NCBI GenBank assembly: GCA_025201865.1
Contig: MU603076.1
Location: 1 to 19,610, forward strand
Length of the DNA stretch: 19,610 bases
Reading direction: 5' to 3'
Source: Ramicandelaber brevisporus
Taxonomy: Eukaryota > Kickxellomycota > Ramicandelaberales > Ramicandelaberaceae
Shown here: positions 7,834 through 15,224 of the stretch, piece after piece
Position numbering within the stretch: position 1 is the stretch's first letter
Layout: each line of letters starts with the position of its first letter
Translations under genes and position numbers: made by a program
Notes under the pieces: model-generated
What the model was told of the DNA's origin: nothing
The model's input: only the letters and a program-made list of their open reading frames with translations
The model's database searches: none

Positions 7834-9534
7834 ATGACACTGGTTGGCTCGCTTATTATCTACCTCGCTGTGGCTTCGGTCCTCCACTTTGTCTTCCGCC
7901 AGCTGTACTCGGTGTTCCATATTCCTCCCTCGCTCCAGCACCTGCCTCGCCTATCTCCTCTCACAATCCTTCTCAGTCTCTTCCGTCGCGGTCCACTCAG
8001 CTTCTCCCGCATCTACCTCAGCACTCGTTCCTCGCTAGTAAACTCATCCGGCCTCTACTTGTTCTGGATCGGTGGATGGCGTTTGACGGTTGCTGATGTT
8101 GAGATTGCCCGTCAGATTTATGCAAATGTCGACATGTTTCCAAAGGTTAAACTAACAGCTGAAGTGCCGGGCACATTGCTGAGCAAGATATTTGCAGATT
8201 CAATGATATTCTCGAATGGAGACAACTGGAAGAGACAGCGGAAGGCGTTCAACCCGGCGTTTGTGAAAAAGTTTGAAACGACCACATTTGGAATGCTGGC
8301 GAGACAACTGTTTGAACGAATCGACCATGACTCAACCACAGGCGATATCAACAGTAACAGCAATGATAGCAATGATAGCAACGACAGTGGCAGCAGCAAT
8401 GATAGCGGTGGAGAGCGCAAAGCGCTGGATGCAACCGTGTTGATGCAGCGAACAATTTTGGACATTTTGGGTGAAGCTGTGTTTGGATTCCGATTCAATG
8501 CTGTTCGCGAGCCGACCAATCCATGGATTCGCGCATACAAAGCCATCTTTAAAGATGCTCTCTCACAGCTCTATTATGTGTTTCCAATGCTCGACAAACG
8601 TTGGAATCCATATCGACGCAACATCTTTGAGAGCTTTGACGAGTTTGAAGCATTGATTGACAGAGCGATTGCCGAACGTAAAGCCACAGCAGCCGCTGCC
8701 ACAGCCACACCAATACCAACACCAAGACCAACTGGTGGTGTATCAGCAGCAAAGGATGAAGCAAAAGTGGTGCGTGATGACTTGCTCCAGCGCTTGATTA
8801 ACGCCAGTTCAGATCCTGACAATCCTTCACTCCAGCCTCACGAATTCCACGGCAATCTGTTGATGCTATTCTTAGGCGGTCATGACACCACTGCCTCTGC
8901 AATTGCCTGCGCTCTCTACTATCTCTCCGTCAACCCACATCTCCAGAATCGGCTCTACAATGACATCTCTGCTACTCTTGGCCCACTTGACCCTGCAACA
9001 TTCAGCACCTACGAAGATGCAATCCCAACCAATGCCCAGCTTGCCTCGATTCCGTTATTGACAGCTTTTGTTCGTGAAACGTTGCGCATGGTTCCACTGG
9101 TTTCGCTGCTGCCGTATCGTGCTCCAACAACCGATGTCTTGCTGACGGAATCAAGACTCACCATTCCGCAAGGCACGTATATCACCGTGTTCATTTACGG
9201 GATCCAGCACAGTGCCAAGTACTGGTGCAACCCCGAGACATTTGATCCAGATCGGCACATTGAAGGAACGGCATCGTTTGCGGCTGATGAGGCGGTTCGT
9301 GCTGAGACTGGTACGAAGGATCCACTGGTGTGGCAGGCATTTGGAGCAGGGCCGCGCAGCTGCATCGGTCAACACTTCGCAATGCTGGTGCAGAAACTGG
9401 TCCTGGCGATGCTGCTGCGTCGATATCGAGTCAAGTTGCAGCCAGGAAGCTTACATGATGATGGAATATTTATCAATGTGACGGCACTGACAACTGTGGC
9501 GCCAGTGCCAATCATATTCGAGCCTCGCGTTTAA
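7834..9534 (+). CDS. cytochrome P450 monooxygenase
   Basis: A 566-residue microsomal-type P450. It would insert oxygen into a lipophilic substrate using electrons from NADPH-P450 reductase at the ER membrane; the substrate cannot be told. Residues 1-22 form an N-terminal membrane anchor, followed by a Pro-containing hinge (PPSL at 31-34). The helix C motif WxxxR is W132...R136. Helix I is GGHDTT at 348-353, ExxR is E415-R418, and the FxPxRH motif is FDPDRH at 470-475. The haem loop FGAGPRSCIG ends with the ligand Cys510 and G512. Two low-complexity insertions, Asn/Ser/Asp-rich at 172-192 and Ala/Thr/Pro-rich at 284-303, make it longer than the usual ~500 residues. The start was chosen because it begins the anchor; upstream frame lacks an ATG. 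It resembles CYP4/CYP3-like E-class enzymes, but I would not name a family. Confidence 0.95.
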   Translation: MTLVGSLIIYLAVASVLHFVFRQLYSVFHIPPSLQHLPRLSPLTILLSLFRRGPLSFSRIYLSTRSSLVNSSGLYLFWIGGWRLTVADVEIARQIYANVDMFPKVKLTAEVPGTLLSKIFADSMIFSNGDNWKRQRKAFNPAFVKKFETTTFGMLARQLFERIDHDSTTGDINSNSNDSNDSNDSGSSNDSGGERKALDATVLMQRTILDILGEAVFGFRFNAVREPTNPWIRAYKAIFKDALSQLYYVFPMLDKRWNPYRRNIFESFDEFEALIDRAIAERKATAAAATATPIPTPRPTGGVSAAKDEAKVVRDDLLQRLINASSDPDNPSLQPHEFHGNLLMLFLGGHDTTASAIACALYYLSVNPHLQNRLYNDISATLGPLDPATFSTYEDAIPTNAQLASIPLLTAFVRETLRMVPLVSLLPYRAPTTDVLLTESRLTIPQGTYITVFIYGIQHSAKYWCNPETFDPDRHIEGTASFAADEAVRAETGTKDPLVWQAFGAGPRSCIGQHFAMLVQKLVLAMLLRRYRVKLQPGSLHDDGIFINVTALTTVAPVPIIFEPRV

Positions 9535-9604
9535 AGAATGATATTAACCTTTGCAATTGTTTTAAATTATACTAAAGGCTCATCTGTGAATTAGACTATA
9601 AACT

Positions 9605-9610
9605 AATAAA
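9605..9610 (+). terminator. poly(A) signal AATAAA for the P450 gene
   Basis: AATAAA lies 70 nt past the P450 stop codon in an AT-rich stretch. It is a plausible cleavage/polyadenylation signal ahead of the converging ABC transporter gene. Confidence 0.5.
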
Positions 9611-9690
9611 GGTAAATTAAGTAAAATATATTAAGTAATTGGGACATTGAATAGGTAAACAGAGGATGAAAAGATGATTGATTATTATTA

Positions 9691-12003
9691 TTACTGCTCA
9701 GCAGATTCAGCAGTGGCAGTAGCAACTGGAGAAGGTGTGGATGTGCTTGCACTGAGCGCTGCTGCTGCGTTGGCTGGCAGTGATGCCTTAGCCGCAGCCA
9801 ATGCAACCTCCAATTTACGCAGCTCTTGTAATCTCTGCTCCAGCTCCACCTTTTCATTTTCCAGAGCCAGTCTCTTTGCTGCATCCAGCTTTGTAAACAC
9901 GTAGCCACCCATTCCATCAAACTGCAAAATGTAGTTGTGATATTGCCACAGCGATGGACGATGCGTGACAGTCATCAGCGTGATGCCCAGCTTCTGAGCG
10001 TGAGTGTACATGATGCGCTCAACCTCCATGCTGACAGCCGATGTGCATTCATCAAGAATGGCATACTTGGGCTTGTGGTAGTAGAGACGAGCCATGGCAA
10101 TGCGCTGCTTGTCACCACCTGACAGCGCATCCTTCCATTCCTTTTCGGCATCCCAGCCACCCTCGCGCTCCACAATGCCTTCCAGCTGCAGAACGGCGAG
10201 AATGTCGAGCAAGTCGGAATCGGTGATACCCTTGTTGAGCATGTCCTGGTGAGTATCTGGGTAGATGATCTGGTCACGGAGAGTGCCCAGACTCAAGTAC
10301 GGACGCTGTGGAATGTAGAAGATGTGCTTGATGTTTGGCTTGTGGACGACACCGCCATACACTGGCCACAAGTCGCCAAGGATACGGAAGGTGGATGACT
10401 TTCCGGAACCATTCTTTCCGAGCAGCAGAGTGTGGTTGCCTGGCTTGACATGGAACGACAGCTTTTCAATCAGGACATCGCCAGCTGGGGTAACAATTGG
10501 CACATCGATGAATTCAATCTCGTCGCTCTCAATAACAATACCGCGCTGCTTCATGATGTCAACCCTCTCGGTCTCTGGCTCGCTTGCTGGAGTGCTGGTG
10601 CCATCCTCAATCTGCTGCTTGAGAGCGGTCGACTGCTTCGACACGCGTGCCTTGACGAATCGGCCAGCCTTGACATCTTCAAACGTCTTGAGCAAGTCAG
10701 ACACTCTCTTTGTATAGCCAGCCAACTCCGTGACTTCCTTGTACGAGTACATTATGCGACCAGTGGCATCGCTTGAGCTCAACAGCAATCGGCGATTAAC
10801 CACAAAGTCACGGGTTCTTGATCCCAAATCAGCCTTGACCGCATTCGGTCCGTTGACGCCAATGCTCGGCATAAACACAGGCACTGCGCACAGAATCAAG
10901 CCAAGAGCACCCCACAGATACTTGATGACAAAGTCTTCCAGCATTCCGTAGAACACATGCAAGCGGAAGATGCGGTTAATGTGGCGGATCAGACGCAAGT
11001 AGTGAGAGTTGATGACCTGCTTCTCGTACTCGTGACCGCGATACAATGCAATCTCCTCAGCATTCTCCATCAAGCGAGTGTGAGTGAAACGGAATTCACC
11101 TTCAAGACGCTGCTCCTCTGCAACAAGACGACCAAATGGTGGAGCGAGCATTCTTAGCACGGCAGCAGTGGCTTGGACAGCGACAATCAGGCCAAACTGA
11201 GCCTCGACACCAACGTTGAATGCGAGCTGAGTGTTGTAGATGGCAACATCCAGCATTGGCTTGGCGAGATTCGAGTACAATTCAGCAAGCGAGTTGCTAA
11301 ACTTGGCAACATCGGCTGTAATCAGCTGATCGGCATTGCGCATTCTATCATCCAGGTTACCGACTGCATAGAATGTCTGGTCAGTCAAGTACTGCTGATG
11401 GATGTGCTCAGTGAGACGAGTACGGAACTGGATGGCAAGGCGAGTCTGCATAAACGCGAGCATCGAGTTTGTGTAAGTTGCTGGAACTGCAACTAGCATC
11501 CACCAAACAAGACCCTTGAAGAACTCCTTGCCACGTGCTCTCACAAGTGCAGATACAATGCGACCGTCCAACGATGCAATGTACACTGACAGCAATGTGC
11601 GGAACACAAGGAAGAGTGAGTGCACAACCAGCAGTCCAAACTCCTTCGATCGTACTCCTGGAATCACAATGCGCAGCAAAGACATCAGATTGAGAACAAA
11701 TGCTCGATCGACATCAACTTTACTGCTGCTGGATCTCTTTGCTGCCAATTGTTGCTGCTGTTGCTGCTGTTGCTGTTGCTGAGATGTTGCTGGTGTCTTG
11801 GGCTTTGATGTGAGTGATTTGACAGCACGCCGAATGCGGAGTCCAATGCCGATGACAATGAACAGGACAACGCTGTAGCGAACTTTTTGCTGGTGACGAC
11901 CATACGACTCTGCGAGCTTTTGGAGAGCTGGAGCGAGTGAGCTGCGCAGCTTTAAAACTGCATTGAGATTACGAGCCTGCAGCCGGTTGATCGTTGCCTC
12001 CAT
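9691..12003 (-). CDS. peroxisomal ABC half-transporter, subfamily D (ABCD/Pxa type)
   Basis: A 770-residue half transporter: one membrane domain followed by one ATPase domain. ABCD proteins dimerise in the peroxisomal membrane and import fatty acids or acyl-CoA for beta-oxidation. Family marks: [13 protein letters not shown] (223-235, the ABCD 'NPDQ' region), the EAA-like loop [14 protein letters not shown] (314-327), Walker [10 protein letters not shown] (529-537), Q-loop Q566, signature LSGGDKQR (627-634), Walker B ILDE (649-652, with DECTSAVS following) and H-loop H681. Membrane helices are likely around 43-57, 120-143, 163-183, 260-285 and 360-380. Residues 75-85 are an 11-Gln run, and the last 40 residues are Ala/Ser/Thr-rich. 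Two usually invariant positions differ: Walker A lacks the Pro and Cys of the common GPNGCGKSS, and the signature has Asp for Glu. Pxa1 versus Pxa2 cannot be decided. ATG starts at 12003. Confidence 0.93.
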   Translation of the reverse strand: MEATINRLQARNLNAVLKLRSSLAPALQKLAESYGRHQQKVRYSVVLFIVIGIGLRIRRAVKSLTSKPKTPATSQQQQQQQQQQQLAAKRSSSSKVDVDRAFVLNLMSLLRIVIPGVRSKEFGLLVVHSLFLVFRTLLSVYIASLDGRIVSALVRARGKEFFKGLVWWMLVAVPATYTNSMLAFMQTRLAIQFRTRLTEHIHQQYLTDQTFYAVGNLDDRMRNADQLITADVAKFSNSLAELYSNLAKPMLDVAIYNTQLAFNVGVEAQFGLIVAVQATAAVLRMLAPPFGRLVAEEQRLEGEFRFTHTRLMENAEEIALYRGHEYEKQVINSHYLRLIRHINRIFRLHVFYGMLEDFVIKYLWGALGLILCAVPVFMPSIGVNGPNAVKADLGSRTRDFVVNRRLLLSSSDATGRIMYSYKEVTELAGYTKRVSDLLKTFEDVKAGRFVKARVSKQSTALKQQIEDGTSTPASEPETERVDIMKQRGIVIESDEIEFIDVPIVTPAGDVLIEKLSFHVKPGNHTLLLGKNGSGKSSTFRILGDLWPVYGGVVHKPNIKHIFYIPQRPYLSLGTLRDQIIYPDTHQDMLNKGITDSDLLDILAVLQLEGIVEREGGWDAEKEWKDALSGGDKQRIAMARLYYHKPKYAILDECTSAVSMEVERIMYTHAQKLGITLMTVTHRPSLWQYHNYILQFDGMGGYVFTKLDAAKRLALENEKVELEQRLQELRKLEVALAAAKASLPANAAAALSASTSTPSPVATATAESAEQ
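11748..11780 (-). repeat. CAG/CAA tract, polyGln in the ABC transporter
   Basis: Eleven mixed CAG/CAA codons encode Gln75-85, just after the first hydrophobic segment of the ABCD protein. The mixed codons suggest the amino-acid run is tolerated or kept rather than being a fresh microsatellite expansion. Confidence 0.8.
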
Positions 12004-12586
12004 CTGCCGTTACAGCGATAAATATAACTCTAGTCGATAATGGTCTGACAAGAAGGCTGTGGCCGTTTTGAAAGAGAGAGATAGAGATTCGTACTCGTGG
12101 TCGCAGTCGCAGTCGTAGTTACTAGTTACTAGTTACTAGTTGTGGCTGTAGTTGTGTTGGTTGTGCTGGCTGCTGTTATCGAGGCGGTTTGAAAAAGACT
12201 GAGATGCAGTGAAGGAGAGGTGTTTCGTCGTCCAAGCGAGAGACAGCAAGCAAGCGAACGAACGAACGAACAAACGAACGAGTGAGGTTTCACACAAGAA
12301 CACGTGAACTTTCTGGATAGTTGAACCACAGCAACTACGCAAAAGCAAAGTCCGAAATCAGCGAGAGTTTGAATATTATTGCATGGTTGGCAGTAATTAT
12401 GTGTATCCAAAAGTGCTATCATCATCATCATCGTCTACTATGCTAATATAAGAGGAACGGGGTAGTTAAATCAGTAAATATGGAGTCAGAGCCGTGTTAA
12501 TAAGTAAAAAAAGGGCTAGAAAAGGATCAATTTTAAATGAAATCGACTTAGCCTTTTAGAGTAAAAACGACATTCTGGCAAACATC
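12004..12586. other. ABC transporter upstream region / RACK1 3' flank
   Basis: 583 bp between two minus-strand genes. It holds several simple repeats: (TTACTAG)3 at 12119-12141, a CGAA tetranucleotide run at about 12252-12282 and (TCA)n at about 12419-12432. I see no gene and no clear TATA box. The purine-rich sequence near 12060-12090 (plus strand) reads as the usual pyrimidine-rich leader on the minus strand. Confidence 0.5.
12119..12141. repeat. tandem TTACTAG x3
   Basis: Three exact 7-bp units, each containing ACTAGT-type palindromic overlap, sit 115-140 bp upstream of the ABC transporter start. They may be a simple repeat or a repeated factor site. Confidence 0.6.
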
Positions 12587-13877
12587 TTAAGCAATGACGT
12601 GCCAGACGCGGATGAGACCATCAGTGTAACCACCGAAGAGGGTAGAGCCGTCAGCAGACCAGGCAAGGGACACGCAGCGTGGTGGCAGGGCCTTGGTCTT
12701 CTGGGTCTCCTCAAGGTCGCTTGGGGAGAGCTCGGCAACGGTCTGCTTGGACTCGAGATCCCAGATGCGGATGGACGAGTCGGTGGCAGCGCAGAGCCAG
12801 TACTTGTTTGGCGAGAAGACGAGGGCGTTGACGGAGGCGCCGGCATCGAGGGAGTACAGGTGCTTGCCCTCGTTGAGGTCCCAGAGCATGGTCTGGCTGT
12901 CTTTGCCACCGGAGGCGCACAGGGAACCGTCTGGGGAGATGGTGATGGCGTTGATGACACCGTTGTGGCCCATGTGGTTGGAGCGGAGCTTGAGGTCCTT
13001 CATCTGCCAGACCTGTTGGTATCATTCCAATGCACAAAAGATACAGTTAGATATACAATTACGATACAATACATTCGGTCAAAATGACAGAAAGAGAGAA
13101 TAGATAGCATAAAGCAAAAGAGTGTCAGCAAATACAGCACAGCAATCAAACAATGTAGCATAATATATGCAAACATGCCAATGTGTATAATGAAGGATCA
13201 GGTGATATGGTGATTGTTAGTCTCATGCACCTTCTTGGTGAAGGCGTCTGAAGTAGCAAATATATATCATCAACATCACATCCAACGAGAGTATCGAAGA
13301 ATAAACAACTGCCCATGAATAGAGCAACAGCAGTGTAACATACCTTAACAACCTTATCCCAACCAGCCGAGACGATGACTGGGAGAGATGGGTTTGGCGA
13401 GAAGCGGACGCAGGAAACCCAGTCCTGGTGACCATCCTCAACAAAGGTGAACTTGCACTCACCGAGAATGTTCCACAGCTTGATGGTGCGGTCCATGGAG
13501 GCGGAAACAATCTGACGGTTGTCGGCGGAGAAGGCGACGGACAGGACGTCAGCCTTGTGGCCAGAGAACAGGCAGGTGGAGTTGCCGGTGGCGATCTCCC
13601 ACAGACGGAGGGTCTTGTCCCAGGAGCCAGTCAGGGCGTACTGACCGTCAGAGGACAGAGCAACGTCGGAGACGAAGTGGTTGTGGCCGGTGAGGCGGCG
13701 CTTCATGGTGCCGTACTCAGCATCGGACTCACCGAGCTTCCAGACAAGGACGGACTTGTCGCGGGAGGCAGAGACGACGAGGCTTGGGTCCTCTGGGGTG
13801 GTCTCGATGGCGGTAACCTCGCCGTTGTGGCCGCGGAGGACACCACGGAAGGAGAGCTGGTCAGTGTAGGTAGCCAT
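12587..13877 (-). CDS. RACK1: RACK1 / Asc1 / Cpc2, seven-bladed WD40 40S scaffold (two exons)
   Basis: Exon 1 is 13344-13877 and exon 2 is 12587-13012, joined in phase 0, giving 319 residues, the family's usual size. RACK1 sits on the head of the 40S ribosomal subunit near Rps3 and the mRNA exit. It links translation, quality control of stalled ribosomes, and protein kinase C or MAP kinase signalling. Seven WD40 blades are visible; typical ends are [39 protein letters not shown] and a last blade ending IRVWHV. GH pairs start the blades, as in RGHNGEVTA and [10 protein letters not shown]. The intron falls within DKVVK|VW of the fifth blade. Codon choice is strongly C/G-ended (GTC, CTC, AAG, GAG), as in highly expressed genes. 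Frame is open upstream to 14123, and an in-frame ATG at 14087 exists, but homology begins at the ATG at 13877 (CCATGG). Confidence 0.97.
13013..13343 (-). other. RACK1 intron (331 nt)
   Basis: Donor AAG|GTATGT at 13343, branch-point-like CTAAC at 13050-13046 and acceptor CAACAG ending at 13013. Removing it joins two conserved WD40 segments in phase 0, so it is secure. The position, about codon 178, matches my recollection of the single yeast ASC1 intron. Its length is explained at least partly by the snoRNA in its 5' half. Confidence 0.95.
13195..13283 (-). ncRNA. snR24: box C/D snoRNA U24 (snR24-like), intronic
   Basis: Minus-strand elements in order: short stem strand GGA (13283-13281), box C GTGATGT (13279-13273), guide ATATTTGCTACT (13263-13252), D'-like CAGA (13250-13247), a 7-bp hairpin with loop ACCAA (13246-13228), C'-like ATGAGAC (13226-13220), the segment ATCACCA, box D CTGA (13201-13198) and closing TCC (13197-13195). 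The 12-nt guide is exactly complementary to the conserved 25S/28S segment AGUAGCAAAUAU; the fifth base from D' pairs with the A that is A1449 in yeast numbering. U24 guides 2'-O-methylation there via fibrillarin, Nop56/58 and Snu13 in the nucleolus. In yeast, as I recall, snR24 lies in the ASC1 intron and shares the ATTTGCTACTTCAGA and ATGAGAC segments. It is presumably released from the spliced intron. Exact ends are approximate. Confidence 0.88.
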
Positions 13878-14119
13878 GGATCTTTTACTTCGTTCGTGCT
13901 TTTCGTACGTTTGTTCGATAGAGCTGTGCAAGAGAGCGAGATCAACTGCCTTCTCTCGCTCGCACTCACCGCCCCGATCTGCCTGCTTACTTGCAAACTT
14001 TACTTGTGCCGATTTTTTTTGCGTTGTTTTTTTTTCTGTGCAATTTCTGAAATTTAAATCATCGCAGTTCTGAATTATGTCGCACATGTAGCGTTTATTA
14101 TTATCATTTTTGAAACTAA

Positions 14120-14126
14120 CCAATCA
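14120..14126 (-). promoter_or_regulatory. CCAAT box (inverted, TGATTGG) upstream of RACK1
   Basis: TGATTGG on the minus strand, about 245 bp upstream of the RACK1 ATG, matches the CCAAT motif bound by the fungal Hap2/3/5 complex. A single motif; its role is inferred. Confidence 0.3.
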
Positions 14127-14772
14127 AAATTGAAGAAGAATATGAATGGCAGAGTTTGATGAATACTGTTTCTTTTTTTTGCCATCGTGGGTCCAGTTCA
14201 TCACCAGATGATGTTCAATCCTTGCCGATTAATGTGGATCGCCACTGGTGTTATCTCTCTCTCTCTTTTCTTTTCCTTATTAGAGGGGATGATCATGAAA
14301 TCTGCATGTATTCTCGTCGTTGTCAGCCATCTTCTTCTTCAATGAGTGCAGCTAGTCATCCATCCATCGTGGTGTTCGCAAAAATGCAACGCGACAAATG
14401 TGGCTGATTTACCTGCAAGCATGCCAGCATGCACGCTCATGTTCATGTTCATGCTCACTTTCGTGTTCGTTGTTTTCCACGACTACTTTTCTTTTCTTTC
14501 TTTCTTTCAACACACTCACACCCTCTTTTGCAGAGATATCTATCTCTCCATTTCATTGTCTTTCTGTTTGTCTTTCTTTCTCTCTCTCTCTCTATCTACT
14601 CTCGGCAGTGTTTGTTGCACGTGCAAGATTGTGCTTTCGAGAGACAAGAAAAAAGGACAGTCACATTTCACAACACACACACACGCGCACGCACATACCA
14701 CCGCCGTCCATTCCTTCCTTCCTTCCTCAGCTGTTTTATTGCAGTCGCTGGCAGGTGTCCGTTCGGAACGAG

Positions 14773-14780
14773 TATAAAGA
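14773..14780 (+). promoter_or_regulatory. TATA box (TATAAAGA) for the PPxY membrane protein gene
   Basis: TATAAAGA lies about 450 bp upstream of the ATG at 15225, followed by a long pyrimidine-rich stretch. Position and leader composition resemble those at 1889. It would imply a leader of about 400 nt or a leader intron. Confidence 0.4.
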
Positions 14781-15224
14781 GCAAGCCAAGAACAAGCGCA
14801 CGCTCAACCTGCCTCCCTTTGTCGCAGCCGGCCAACCTCGTGTCCTTCCTTTTTGCTTCTCGCCTTTCCATTCACTTTACTTCTTTACTTCTTGCTGCAG
14901 CCGCTACTCGTTGACAGGCAACTGTCACTCCACCTCCTCCTTTTTTATTGGCTCACATTCACAGTTAGTCAAACTCACTCACTCACTCACGCACACACAC
15001 TGTAACGCGCGAACTGCGCAGCCCACATTGCAGCACTATCAAGCTTCAATCAGACCACCCAGCACACCCAGCACACCACACCCCGCTTATCCCATTTATC
15101 CCGCCCTCATTCTTTATTGATTCTATTGATTCTTTTTTTTGCCGCCTGTCGAGCTCGCTCTTCTTTGACTCCACAATCGTTCGATTCCATCCAATTTTCC
15201 ATTTCCTTTTTTTCAAACTCCAAA

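Larger units (their letters stand above)
13878..15224. promoter_or_regulatory. divergent intergenic region, RACK1 / PPxY membrane protein
   Basis: 1347 bp with no gene I can support. The RACK1 side has homopolymer T runs near 14013-14020 and 14028-14036 (A tracts on the RACK1 strand) and an inverted CCAAT box (CCAATCA on plus at 14120-14126). The other side has CT repeats (about 14246-14262 and 14575-14595), a CA run near 14672-14690, a TATAAAGA box at 14773-14780, and an ACTC tetranucleotide run near 14972-14990. The last 450 bp are pyrimidine-rich and probably transcribed leader. Long frames here are low-complexity translations. Confidence 0.5.

Noticed and set aside
12355-12434. Possible second box C/D snoRNA (minus): ATGATGA ... 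CTGA
   Set aside because: The box C comes from a (TCA)n simple repeat, there is no good terminal stem, and the segment before CTGA matches no rRNA target I know.
13345-13510. Reading through the RACK1 donor as a shorter RACK1 protein
   Set aside because: The frame beyond 13344 loses WD40 similarity at once, while splicing to 13012 restores it exactly.
13924-13969. 46-nt intron in the RACK1 5'UTR (GTGAGT ... TTGCACAG)
   Set aside because: Both splice sites look good, but the length is at the lower limit, no branch point is evident, and the interval is a purine-rich repeat.
13878-14123. 82-residue N-terminal extension of RACK1
   Set aside because: It opens with TTG and shows no family similarity. 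RACK1 homology starts at the ATG at 13877. The in-frame ATG at 14087 probably lies upstream of or in the leader.
14346-15120. Long plus-strand frames (143-240 codons) in the RACK1/PPxY intergenic region
   Set aside because: They translate CT, CA and ACTC repeats into Ser/Leu/His/Thr low complexity and overlap each other in several frames.
15160-15210. tRNA-like B box (GTTCGATTCC) followed by T runs
   Set aside because: No A box, no acceptor stem and no cloverleaf can be drawn. It is leader sequence of the PPxY gene.
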